Assembly: GCA_026914155.1 (NCBI GenBank)
Contig: JAPPGH010000015.1
Location: forward strand, 1 to 55,879
From: Candidatus Palauibacter rhopaloidicola
GTDB lineage: Bacteria; Gemmatimonadota; Gemmatimonadetes; Palauibacterales; Palauibacteraceae
Reading direction: 5' to 3'
Length of the DNA: 55,879 nucleotides
The notes beneath the pieces were generated by a model. That model was given only the letters and a program-made list of their open reading frames with translations, was not told where the DNA came from and ran no database searches. Positions 1-8,279 of the stretch are shown here, piece by piece. Both the position numbers and the translations under genes were made by a program. Numbering within the stretch: position 1 is the first letter of the stretch; every line of letters begins with the position of its first letter.

Positions 1-219
1 GGTGGCACGCGCTTGGCGCTGGACCGTGACGGCAAGGCCGCGTTCTTCACGCGGGCGGGTCAGGTGCTCGGGAGCGCGCCGCCGTTGCCGGAGGTCACCC
101 GGCAGCTGCCGGAGCCCCCGCCCCCGCCCCCCGACCGCCTGTCCAACGGCGCCCCCCGCTTCGTCGACTCGGCGGTCCCGCTGTCGCTGGAGCTCGAGGC
201 GCTGGAGGCGGTGGCGTGA
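1..219 (+). CDS. C-terminal fragment of a probable HNH endonuclease (DUF222/13E12-type), truncated by the window edge
   Basis: The reading frame is open from base 1 and stops at 217-219, giving 72 residues of C-terminus. It contains a stretch of the form RDGKAAFFTRAGQVLG followed by a run of prolines (PEPPPPPPDR) and an acidic tail. From memory, this arrangement of a short beta-strand segment, a phrase like 'F..G.vl', then polyproline resembles the region just downstream of the HNH motif in multicopy DUF222-type HNH endonucleases. The HNH residues themselves lie outside the window, so the assignment rests on a weak tail resemblance. A repeated element follows directly downstream, which fits a gene type often found in several copies. 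It could equally be another proline-tailed protein. Confidence 0.4.
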   Translation, partial: GGTRLALDRDGKAAFFTRAGQVLGSAPPLPEVTRQLPEPPPPPPDRLSNGAPRFVDSAVPLSLELEALEAVA

Positions 220-230
220 TCAGGCGCCCG

Positions 231-283
231 CCCGTCGCCGCGGCAAAACCCGGGACGCGAGCATGTCGGAATGGGACAGGCCA
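231..283. repeat. 53-bp dispersed repeat, copy A
   Basis: This segment is identical at 52 of 53 positions to 725-777, the only difference being an A/G at position 245 versus 739. It begins 12 bases after the stop codon of the HNH-like fragment and contains a near-palindromic CGCCGCGG core. Both copies share the same order: GCCGCGG, then CCCGGGACGCGAGCATG, then GGGACAGGCC. Its placement suggests a 3' flank that travels with this gene type. Confidence 0.85.
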
Positions 284-711
284 CCGGCGGGGTGCAAAAA
301 GCAACGCCATCCGTGGCGGCGCGTGGGCTGGGTGATCCCGCCGCGGCGCAATCCCGACTTCGCGGCGGGGATGGGGCGGGTGCTCGACTGACATGACGCC
401 AGTCCCAATCAAGCATGCGGTTGTCCCTTGATTTGCCGCGGCGGCGCGAGCATGAGCGTCCCAAATCGTCTGATCACAGGCCGATTCTGCCATGGATGGT
501 TTCGGATTCGCTCTCTCGCGGCGCCCGGGACCGCTTCCACGATGCCCCCCGGGGGCCGCTGGAAGGCCCAGGGGCGCGTCCGATGGCCTCGTGACCCGGT
601 TGCGTCGCCTCCACCCCCGGTCTTCGCCGCCCGAGCTTTCAGGAGATTTCACCCATGTCCGACGACCTCTTCGCTCGAGTACGCGCAGTCCACCTCCGCC
701 GCGCGGCTGGA
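284..711. other. Non-coding spacer with a degenerate repeat variant; no gene supported
   Basis: I find no convincing gene between the two 53-bp repeat copies. The only features seen are a 7-bp inverted repeat (AATCAAG at 407-413 and CTTGATT at 427-433) and, at about 435-476, a stretch that shares GCCGCGGC, GCGAGCATG and AGGCC in the same order as the 53-bp repeat but differs in between. This may be a third, diverged relative of the repeat. All open frames here look like GC-rich noise. Confidence 0.45.
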
Positions 712-777
712 AGCTGCCGGAGCCCCCGTCGCCGCGGCGAAACCCGGGACGCGAGCATGTCGGAATGGGACAGGCCA
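712..777. repeat. 53-bp repeat, copy B, fused to a 17-bp piece of the HNH gene tail
   Basis: Bases 725-777 repeat 231-283 with one mismatch. Bases 712-728 repeat the 17-mer at 104-120 that lies inside the proline-coding tail of the upstream fragment. In copy A the two pieces are separated by about 110 bases, but here they are joined. The simplest reading is a second copy of the gene's 3' end that suffered an internal deletion, leaving a scar. Upstream similarity fades quickly. Confidence 0.7.
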
Positions 778-837
778 AGGACGACGCACGCGTCAAGCTC
801 AAGCGCCTCTATCCGACGTGTGATGTGTGACACGACG

Positions 838-1455
838 CTAGCGGTCCGCGGACGAAATCCCCCCGGCCCCGCCCCCTCCCCGCCGGGCCGCCATGTCCGC
901 ACCCCGTACCTCCAGCACGTCCGCCACCGTCTTCAGCCCGTCGATCACATTGCGGATGTGCTCGGCGCGCGGCAGCCCGATCAGTTCGATCCCGCGGTGG
1001 ACCGCGTCACGGTGCACGCCCCGCGCGAAGGCCTTGTCCTTCAACTTCTTCGCCACCGATTTCGGCTTCAGGTCGTCGATGCCGTTGGGGCGGACGAGAC
1101 AGCAGGCGCAGATCAGGCCGCTGAGTTCGTCGCAGGCGTAGAGGACGCGTTCCAGCGGCGTCTCGGGGGACACGTCGGTGCGGTCGGGGTAGCCGTGGGT
1201 CAGAACGGCGTGGACGACCTCCTCCGGGTAGCCGAGTTTCCGCAGCCGGTCGACGCCGACGTGCGGGTGCTCGTCGGGATGCCTCTCCCAGTCCAGGTCA
1301 TGAAGCAGTCCGGCCAGGCCCCACAGCTCCTCATCCCCTCCCATGAGGCGGGCGTAGTGGCGTACCGCCGCCTCCACGCCGTACATGTGCTTCCGCAGCG
1401 CCTCGCTCTCCACCCATTCCTCGAGCAGGGCAACGGCTTCGGATCTGCTGGGCAT
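838..1455 (-). CDS. HD-domain phosphohydrolase-like protein
   Basis: The protein of about 205 residues is a single HD domain. The expected metal ligands are visible: H23 in the first helix, the H52-D53 doublet in LLHDLDWERH, H87 in VLTHGYPD, and D109 in YACDELSG. Proteins of this size class with the HDIG-type pattern are usually annotated as metal-dependent hydrolases of nucleotides or phosphate esters, but the substrate cannot be read from the sequence. The start at 1455 is preferred over an ATG 21 bases upstream because AAAGG lies about seven bases before it. The C-terminal tail is glycine-rich and probably disordered. The gene is divergent from the TonB receptor at 1751. Confidence 0.8.
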   Translation of the reverse strand: MPSRSEAVALLEEWVESEALRKHMYGVEAAVRHYARLMGGDEELWGLAGLLHDLDWERHPDEHPHVGVDRLRKLGYPEEVVHAVLTHGYPDRTDVSPETPLERVLYACDELSGLICACCLVRPNGIDDLKPKSVAKKLKDKAFARGVHRDAVHRGIELIGLPRAEHIRNVIDGLKTVADVLEVRGADMAARRGGGGAGGISSADR

Positions 1456-1750
1456 GGCTTGACCTTTCGCACACAATCGGCATGGGGGTGGTCGGCTTGG
1501 CAGGGGCGACGTACATGTTGGCGAGCATCCATCACCGGATCAACCCGGCCGAACGTGCCGGCGCGTCGGGTGCACGGGGTTGGACGGGGCGTAGACCGGA
1601 GGGTGGACGAAATCATCCCGGTGTTCCATCTTATCTCACCGAGGGCACGAGCGAAGATCCCCGTCGCGCCGCGTTTGCTCGGCGCTCTTGCTCGGTTCCC
1701 GGCCGATTGGCCGCGACGAGATTCGCAACTCAACCCGGAGGAGGAGTGGT

Positions 1751-4700
1751 GTGACGGAACAGGAGCAAGGCAACGTGTCGAGCAAGCCCCGCGGCGGCCG
1801 GCGACGGTCCGCGTCCCCAGCGCTCCGTCCCCCGGCACGGACCCCCGACAACCCGATTCTGCTGCTGGTCCTCGGCTCCCTGGCCGCCGGGGCCGTCGCC
1901 CCACCTCCCCTTGCCGCCCAGAGCACCTCCACCGCGGGGCTGCGGGGACGCGTCGTGGACAGCGAGGGCACGCCCGTCGAGGCGGCGCTGCTGACCCTCA
2001 CCCACACCGAAACCGGAGCCACAGGCACGGTGCTGAGCGTCGCCGACGGGCGTTTCACGCTGCGCGGGCAGCGCCCCGGCGGCCCCTACCGGCTCACCGT
2101 GACCCACATCGGATTCAGGGGCTTCACGCGCGAGGACATCGAACTGCTCCTGGGACGGTTCGTCGACCTGGAGATCACCCTCGTTTCGGAGGCCATCGAC
2201 CTCGAGGGACTGGTGGTCGAGGCGGAGCAGGACCCCGAGTTCAACCCGGGCAGGATCGGCATCGCCACTCTGGTCACCGCGGAAGTCCTGAGCGAACTCC
2301 CGACCCTCACGCGCAACTTCGTCGACTTCGCCGCGCTGTCTCCACTCTCCCGAGTGTCGGAGGAGGGGATTTCGGTGGCCGGGGGCAACTACCGCTTCAA
2401 CACCCTGAACGTGGACGGCGCCCTCAATCAGGACGTCTTCGGGCTGTCGACGAACAGCGTCGCCGGAGGGCGGGCCGGCGGCCGCGTCATCCCCCTCGAG
2501 GCCGTCGAGCAGTTCCAGCTGGAGGTCGCGCCCTTCGACATCCGCCAGTCCGGCTTCAGCGGCGGCGCGCTGAACGCCGTGACCAAGTCGGGGACCAACG
2601 AGTTGGAGACCTCCGCCTTCGGCTTCTACCGCGGCAGCGGACTGGCCGGGGAACTGGTCATCGACGATGTCTCGACCACCCCGGAGGTTTCCACCTCCCG
2701 CGGGGGCTTCACCGTCGGCGGACCGATCCGCCGCGACCGCGCGCACTTCTTCGTCGCGGGCGAGTGGGAACGTGTCCGGGAACCTCCGACCGGGTTCCAT
2801 GTGGGCGAGTCCGATCCCTTCCGGCTGTCGCTTCATCCCGATTCGGTGAAGCGCCTGAGGTCGATCCTCGAAGGGTACGGGGCGGACCCCGGCACAGCCT
2901 CGTCGTTCAGCCTCGAGAACCGGATCGCCAACCTCTTCGCCCGCTTCGACTGGGAGATGGGGGAACGGCATGACGCCATGTTCCGGTACAGCTTCGCCGC
3001 GGCCGACGACGACCCCGACCCCAACCGGCTGCCCGGCGACGCCTACGAATTGTCGTCGAACGGAACCGCGATCCGCTCGCGCAACCACTCGGCGGTGTTC
3101 CGGCTGATCTCCTCGCTGGGCAACCGGCTCTCGAACGAGTTCTCGGCGAACGTCCAGATCCTGAGCGACGACGAGACCGCGAAGTCCGCCTTCCCCCAGG
3201 TCGAGGTCAGAATGGACGGGAGGGTCGAAGGCCTTTTCGTCACGCGAGACGTGCGGGCGGGCGCCGAGTACTTCGCTCAGGACAACGGACTCGACCAGCG
3301 GGTTTTTCAGGTCGCCAACCACGTCAGCTACGACGTGGAGGACCATCAACTCCTCTTCGGCGCTTCGGGGACCTGGTTTTCGTTCGACCGGCGGTTCGTG
3401 CCCGGCGCGCTCGGCAGCTACGAGTTCGGCAGCCTCGAGGAGTTCGCGCAGAACCGACCGGACCGCTACGAGGTCACCATCCCCGTCACCGAACAGGGAG
3501 TGGCCCCGTCGTTCCAGGTGAGTGAATTCGCGCTCTTCGCACAGGATGAATGGGAGGTGCACGACCGCCTTACGCTCCGCGGCGGCCTGCGCCTGGACGT
3601 GCCGACGTTCACGGGCCGCCCCGAGCCCAATGCCGAGCTGGAACGCGAACTCGGGATCCAGGTCTCCAGGCTCCCCGGCCAGGGGGTCAACTGGTCGGGC
3701 CGGGCCGGGCTCAACTGGCGTCCCTTCGACGACACACAGATCCGGATGGGAGCCGGACTGTTCACGGGCCGCCCCGCCTTCGCCTGGCTGGCCAACGCCT
3801 TCCAGAACAATGGGCTCGCTGTCACGACGCTCCTTTGCAGGGGCAACGAAGCACCGGTCTTCAACCCCTCCGCGCCTCCGCCCGAGCAGTGCGCCGGCGA
3901 CCTGGGAGGCAGGCGGCCGTCCCCGCCGATCGTCAACTACTTCGACCCCGACTTCCGCTTTCCACTGGACCTGCGGTCGCTGATCGCCCTCGACCAGAGG
4001 CTGCCCGGCGGCGTGGTGCTGTCGGTGAGCTGGATGGAAAACCGGTCGCTCCGGCAGATCTTCATCACGAACGAGAACCTCGGCTCGCGGAGCGACGGGG
4101 GGTTGACCGACGGCTTCGGGTTCATGGGACCGGACGCACGCCACGTGTGGGGGCAACCTGTCGAGGAGCTGGAGGAAGTGCTGTTCACCGGCGACCGGGT
4201 CAGCGACCTGTTCGGTCCCGTGCTGCGGGTCGGGAACCGACGCGGGAACTTCGCGTATGCCGCCACGATCGAACTGAGGAAGGAGTTCGGAAACGCCCTG
4301 GAGCTGAAAGCGGGATACTCGCTTACGCGTTCCGCCGACCTGCAGGATCTTCTCACGATAGACGTTACCACGAACTACGCGACGACTCCCATCAACTTCA
4401 ACCCCAACGACCCGCCCCATCAACGCTCGCGGTTCGACCGGCCCCACAAGGTGGTCGCGAGCGCCCAGACGAAGATCCTGCCCCGCTTCGGCGGCACGGG
4501 GATCACCGTCATGTACGTGGGACAGTCCGGGGCTCCCTATTCGTACGTGTACGAGGGCGACGTGAATGGAGACGGCTTCAACGGACCCCGCGCTTCCCGG
4601 CTGGCGAATGACCTGATCTATGTTCCGGAACGGCCTTCCGACCTTCCGGCCGGCTTCGCCCACCAGCTCATCTGGGGCAAACTCCTTGAACAGGAAGAAT

Positions 4701-5098
4701 GCCTGCAGGAGCAGTGGAACCGCATTCTGGCCCGCAACACCTGCGACACGCCATGGTCGCACCGGGTCGACCTCCGGGTCTCGCAGACGGTTGCAGCCCG
4801 CGGATTCTCGGCCGACGTGACCCTGGACCTGCTAAACGTCCTCAACTTCCTGGACCCTTCCTGGGGCATCGTGCAGGTTTCGAACCCGGTGGTCCAGCTC
4901 TTTCGGGTCCGCAGACCCGACCGAGACCCCTTCACCGACGGCGATCCGCTCGAGGCGTACTACATGGGTGCCCTGCGGCGAGACCCCGACTCGGAAGGGA
5001 TCGGCGTCACCGCGGTGCAACCCTACGCGCCGGAAGTGCCGACCTCCCAGTGGCGGGCGCAGCTGGGTCTGCGATTGCGGATGGGGGGACATCGGTAG
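1751..5098 (+). CDS. Oar-like TonB-dependent outer-membrane receptor
   Basis: The product is about 1115 residues. A GTG start is chosen because GGAGGAG lies just upstream (1738-1744); this gives a basic N-region and a hydrophobic signal segment at about residues 35-57 ending in LAAQ. A carboxypeptidase-regulatory-like beta-sandwich follows (about 62-145), then the plug (about 160-300) and a long beta-barrel. The stretch APFDIRQSGFSGGALNAVT followed by KSGTN is characteristic of the Oar-type receptor subfamily. Late in the barrel there is a Ca-ligand-like VNGDGFNGP loop typical of these proteins. Such receptors import or export large substrates with TonB energy, but the ligand is unknown. No regulator or partner lipoprotein is adjacent. 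Confidence 0.9.
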   Translation: MTEQEQGNVSSKPRGGRRRSASPALRPPARTPDNPILLLVLGSLAAGAVAPPPLAAQSTSTAGLRGRVVDSEGTPVEAALLTLTHTETGATGTVLSVADGRFTLRGQRPGGPYRLTVTHIGFRGFTREDIELLLGRFVDLEITLVSEAIDLEGLVVEAEQDPEFNPGRIGIATLVTAEVLSELPTLTRNFVDFAALSPLSRVSEEGISVAGGNYRFNTLNVDGALNQDVFGLSTNSVAGGRAGGRVIPLEAVEQFQLEVAPFDIRQSGFSGGALNAVTKSGTNELETSAFGFYRGSGLAGELVIDDVSTTPEVSTSRGGFTVGGPIRRDRAHFFVAGEWERVREPPTGFHVGESDPFRLSLHPDSVKRLRSILEGYGADPGTASSFSLENRIANLFARFDWEMGERHDAMFRYSFAAADDDPDPNRLPGDAYELSSNGTAIRSRNHSAVFRLISSLGNRLSNEFSANVQILSDDETAKSAFPQVEVRMDGRVEGLFVTRDVRAGAEYFAQDNGLDQRVFQVANHVSYDVEDHQLLFGASGTWFSFDRRFVPGALGSYEFGSLEEFAQNRPDRYEVTIPVTEQGVAPSFQVSEFALFAQDEWEVHDRLTLRGGLRLDVPTFTGRPEPNAELERELGIQVSRLPGQGVNWSGRAGLNWRPFDDTQIRMGAGLFTGRPAFAWLANAFQNNGLAVTTLLCRGNEAPVFNPSAPPPEQCAGDLGGRRPSPPIVNYFDPDFRFPLDLRSLIALDQRLPGGVVLSVSWMENRSLRQIFITNENLGSRSDGGLTDGFGFMGPDARHVWGQPVEELEEVLFTGDRVSDLFGPVLRVGNRRGNFAYAATIELRKEFGNALELKAGYSLTRSADLQDLLTIDVTTNYATTPINFNPNDPPHQRSRFDRPHKVVASAQTKILPRFGGTGITVMYVGQSGAPYSYVYEGDVNGDGFNGPRASRLANDLIYVPERPSDLPAGFAHQLIWGKLLEQEECLQEQWNRILARNTCDTPWSHRVDLRVSQTVAARGFSADVTLDLLNVLNFLDPSWGIVQVSNPVVQLFRVRRPDRDPFTDGDPLEAYYMGALRRDPDSEGIGVTAVQPYAPEVPTSQWRAQLGLRLRMGGHR

Positions 5099-5151
5099 CG
5101 TCAGCCCGGGCCGCCCCGATGGCCGGTGACGCCGCCGCCCGGGAACACGGC

Positions 5152-5805
5152 TCACACCGTGCTGGAAGGGCACAGATGTGATATCGCGCACCGGTTGCAC
5201 AGGGGGCGCCGGGCGTTGCACACCTGCCGTCCGTGCCATATCAGCAGGTGCGCCAGCATGGTCCAGACACGCTGCGGAAAGAGGGCCATCAGGTCCTTTT
5301 CGATCTTTTCCGGAGTGGCCTCCGCCGTGAACCCCATGCGCCGGGAAAGACGCTTGACATGCGTGTCGACAACCACGCCTTCGTCGACACCGAAGGCGTT
5401 GCCGAGAACGACGTTCGCCGTCTTGCGGCCGATCCCGGGCAGGGCCGACAGCTCCTTCATGTTCCTGGGCACCTCACCGTTGTGCCGCTCGATCAGGGCG
5501 GTGGCCATCCCGATGAGGTTGCGTGTCTTGTTGCGAAAAAAGCCCGTCGAACGGATCACCTCCTGCAGCTCCTCCGGGAGTGCGGCGGACAGCGCCTCCG
5601 GATCCGGGTAGCGCCGGAACAGCTCGGGCGTGACCATGTTCACGCGGGCGTCGGTGCACTGGGCGGAGAGGATCGTGGCGACCGCCAGTTCGAAGGGGGA
5701 AGCGTGGTCGAGCGCGCATTTCGCGTCGGGGTATTCGGCGAGCAGAAGGTCGTAGATCGCACCGGCGCGCGCGGTGCGCGACTTCCTTGCTTCGAAGCGG
5801 GTCAT
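5152..5805 (-). CDS. nth: Endonuclease III, DNA glycosylase/AP lyase
   Basis: This 217-residue protein is full length for endonuclease III, which removes oxidised pyrimidines and cleaves the abasic strand in base-excision repair. The helix-hairpin-helix LPGIGRKTANVVLG spans residues 122-135 and supplies the catalytic lysine K128. The catalytic aspartate is D147 in VVDTHVKR. The C-terminal iron-sulfur loop has the classic spacing Cys-x6-Cys-x2-Cys-x5-Cys at C196, C203, C206 and C212. The start has a GGGG stretch about six bases upstream. It is transcribed towards the 3' end of the TonB receptor and follows an unrelated gene by about 70 bases. Confidence 0.97.
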   Translation of the reverse strand: MTRFEARKSRTARAGAIYDLLLAEYPDAKCALDHASPFELAVATILSAQCTDARVNMVTPELFRRYPDPEALSAALPEELQEVIRSTGFFRNKTRNLIGMATALIERHNGEVPRNMKELSALPGIGRKTANVVLGNAFGVDEGVVVDTHVKRLSRRMGFTAEATPEKIEKDLMALFPQRVWTMLAHLLIWHGRQVCNARRPLCNRCAISHLCPSSTV

Positions 5806-5877
5806 GGGCGGCCCCGGTGGAGCCGCCCGGACAAGTTCGAGCGGAGGGAGGGGAGCCGCGGAGCGTTCACGGGAAGC

Positions 5878-6675
5878 TCACAGCGTGGCGAAGGGCAGCG
5901 CCGACGGGCGGGGCTGCCCGGGGGAAGCCGACTCCGGAGGGGGGCACAACCCGGGCCGGCCGCCGGCCATGCGGGCGAATAGCAGCGCCGCCAGCTTGAA
6001 GGTCTCGGCCGGAGTGCGGATCCCCAGCAGCCCGTCCAGCTCGGCACCGGGCAACGAGGTCTCGAAGTCGCGGCCTTCTTCCCGCGCGGGTCCCGCCGCC
6101 CAGCCGGGCAGGGCGTCGAGGGGCTGGGGGGGAACGGGCACGACCGCGTAGCCGGGGCGGTCGCCGCGCATGCCCGCCACCAGGGCCAGGTGCAGCACGC
6201 CGGTGCCGTCGCCGATCCAGAAGAACCCGTCCATGGACTCCGGCGGACCACTCCGTGCCTCCTCGATCCAGACCATGTGCTGCGGCAACTGGAAGTAGCC
6301 GGCGCGATCCTTCAGGTCCTCCACCCACAATGACTCTCCACCCGCCCCCGCCACCCCCGCCCCACCCGCCAGCAGGCCGCGCAGCGTCTCCTGTCGCGCC
6401 AGCACGACCTCCCCATCCGTCCGCCACATGTGGTACGCGAAGAAAAGGACGCCTCCGTGGTCGTGCTCCGTCCCGGGCCCGGCACCCTCCTCGCGCAATT
6501 CCGCCAGCGCCCCCTGCACCGCCCCCAGCATCACGAACGCGGCCGGATTGTCCGTATCGATCCCCCGCTGCCGCGCCTCGGCGCCGATCCCGGGAAAGTG
6601 CCGCTCCGGAAACTCCCCGTCGGGGAGCAGCAGTTCGTACGGCGTGAACCGGGCGTAGGCGTCGTGGATGGCCAC
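5878..6675 (-). CDS. Conserved-looking protein of unknown function, downstream of the sodium symporter
   Basis: The protein is about 265 residues, without signal peptide or clear membrane segments. I do not recognise the family. It opens with AIHDAYARFTPYELLLPDGEF, contains a tryptophan- and aromatic-rich centre (VLFFAYHMW, DGFFWIGDGTG) and ends in a proline-rich tail. Two GTG starts are possible: 6675, used here, and 6690, which would overlap the upstream transporter stop by 11 bases. Either way the gene follows the transporter with little or no gap, so the two are probably cotranscribed. This suggests a cytoplasmic accessory role, but nothing in the sequence shows what it does. Confidence 0.6.
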   Translation of the reverse strand: MAIHDAYARFTPYELLLPDGEFPERHFPGIGAEARQRGIDTDNPAAFVMLGAVQGALAELREEGAGPGTEHDHGGVLFFAYHMWRTDGEVVLARQETLRGLLAGGAGVAGAGGESLWVEDLKDRAGYFQLPQHMVWIEEARSGPPESMDGFFWIGDGTGVLHLALVAGMRGDRPGYAVVPVPPQPLDALPGWAAGPAREEGRDFETSLPGAELDGLLGIRTPAETFKLAALLFARMAGGRPGLCPPPESASPGQPRPSALPFATL

Positions 6676-6679
6676 TCGG

Positions 6680-8137
6680 TCACCCCCCACCCCGCGCCGC
6701 CCGGATCCTGCGCACCATCCACCCGTTGAGCGCGAACAGCGCCAGCAGCACGACCGCCCACTGGATCAGCACCGAACCGACGTTGTAGGTCGACATCAGC
6801 GTCCAGGTCCCGGCCGACCAGAAGTCCTCGCCGCCCGCGGCGCGCAGCCACCACACCATGAGCACGACCGCCTCGATCACCACCAGCCGGATCGCCCAGT
6901 CCCACCACTTCCCGATCCGCACATCCGAATCGGGCGTGTTGATGAAGGTCTCGCGCCATTTCGTCACCCCGTACTTCAGCACGGCGAAGGCGAAGAAGAA
7001 GCCCGACAGCATGAGGCCGACGCCCCACACCCAGTCCTGGTTCTGGAAGATCCCGATCCGCATCGCCGACGGGATGCCCAGCAGGAAGCCCGCCGTGCCC
7101 ACGATCGCGATGGCGTGCCTGCGGGTCAGCCCCAGGTCGATCAGGATCCGCGAGGACAGCTCGATCATCGCCACCAGGCTCGACCACGCCGCGAAGACCA
7201 GCGCGAGGAAGAAGAGCCCCATGAAGAACTGCCCGGCCGGGATCTGCGCGAAGAGCTGCGGGACCCAGATGAAGGTCAGCCCCTCGTTGCCCGCGCCCAC
7301 GATCTCGTCCGCCGCCTCGGGCATGACCGAGAAGATCGTGCACATCACCATGATGCCCGCCAGCAGCGACATCGAATTGTTGCCGAACCCGATCACGAAG
7401 CCGTTGAGCGCCGTGTCCTCGCGCGCCCGCATGTATACCGCGTAGGAAAGGACCAGTCCCCATCCGGCGCCGGTGTCCCACGCGTTCTGGGTGAGCGCCT
7501 CGAGCCAGATCCTGACGTCGCCGAGTTGGCTGAAGTCCGGGGTGAAGAGGAAGGCCAGCCCGTCGGACGCACCCGGCATCGTCAGAGCCTTGATCGCCAG
7601 AACCACCACCAGGATCACCAGGGAGGGGATCAGGAAGCGGGCCGCGGTCTCGATGCCGCGCACCCCCTTCGCCACCACGAAGATGCCCAGTCCGATCGCG
7701 ATCGCGTGGAAGAGCACCGCCTGCGGCGTGGAGTTGAAGGCGTCCCAGAACTCGCCCGGGACCGCGGTCGGGATCTCTCCGCCCACCGTCGCCACGAAGA
7801 AGCGGATCGTCCAACCCATCACCACCGTGTAGTAGAAGAGGATCGCGGTGGCGACCCAGGCCACCCAGGCCCCCATCCAGGCGAACTTCGGCCCGATCGT
7901 TTCGATGAACGACCCGACGGTGCCGCGCCGCGTCGCCTTCCCCATGCCGAATTCGAGGATCAGCAGCGGGACCGACCAAAGCAGCAGGAAGACCACCCAC
8001 GCCACCAGGAAGCTGCCGCCCCCGTTGGATGCGGCGATGCGGGGGAAGCGCCAGATGTTTCCGGTGCCGATCGCCATGCCGAGCATGGCCAGGAGCATTC
8101 CCCAGCGGGTGGTGAAGACTGCGGATCGGGTGGACAC
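6680..8137 (-). CDS. Sodium-dependent transporter of the NSS (SLC6/LeuT) family
   Basis: The 485-residue membrane protein carries the NSS signature in its first transmembrane helix (GMAIGTGNIWRFPRIAASNGGG, about residues 20-41), where LeuT-type transporters bind sodium and substrate around an unwound helix. About eleven or twelve hydrophobic segments follow, with charged loops such as RRGTVGSFIE after helix 2. Family members import amino acids or related amines with sodium, but the substrate is not predictable here. The start is a GTG with GGAG about ten bases upstream. It heads a likely two-gene unit with the unknown gene at 5878-6675. A role in amino-acid uptake would match the many peptidases in the window. 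Confidence 0.92.
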   Translation of the reverse strand: MSTRSAVFTTRWGMLLAMLGMAIGTGNIWRFPRIAASNGGGSFLVAWVVFLLLWSVPLLILEFGMGKATRRGTVGSFIETIGPKFAWMGAWVAWVATAILFYYTVVMGWTIRFFVATVGGEIPTAVPGEFWDAFNSTPQAVLFHAIAIGLGIFVVAKGVRGIETAARFLIPSLVILVVVLAIKALTMPGASDGLAFLFTPDFSQLGDVRIWLEALTQNAWDTGAGWGLVLSYAVYMRAREDTALNGFVIGFGNNSMSLLAGIMVMCTIFSVMPEAADEIVGAGNEGLTFIWVPQLFAQIPAGQFFMGLFFLALVFAAWSSLVAMIELSSRILIDLGLTRRHAIAIVGTAGFLLGIPSAMRIGIFQNQDWVWGVGLMLSGFFFAFAVLKYGVTKWRETFINTPDSDVRIGKWWDWAIRLVVIEAVVLMVWWLRAAGGEDFWSAGTWTLMSTYNVGSVLIQWAVVLLALFALNGWMVRRIRAARGGG

Positions 8138-8279
8138 GGGTGCCTGGCTCCTGGTTGGGGGTGCGTGGAACCGCCGACATACCTACCGCATTGCGGGGCC
8201 GGGCGCACGCGTCATCGTCTGTCAGTGCGAACCTAACGCCGCATGGTCGCCGACCGACAGCGCGGCCGGGCTCGGGCTG

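Noticed and set aside
284..711. Several open frames between the HNH-like fragment and the second repeat copy
   Set aside because: Composition is arginine/proline-rich as expected from random GC-rich frames, and none has a credible start or domain.
1730..4762. Open frame of about 1010 codons on the minus strand opposite the Oar-like receptor
   Set aside because: Such antisense frames arise from high GC content. The plus-strand frame has the domain structure, signal peptide and ribosome-binding site.
8138..8279. Intergenic stretch between the symporter and propeller genes, checked for promoter or terminator
   Set aside because: No convincing -35/-10 pair or hairpin with T-tract was found.
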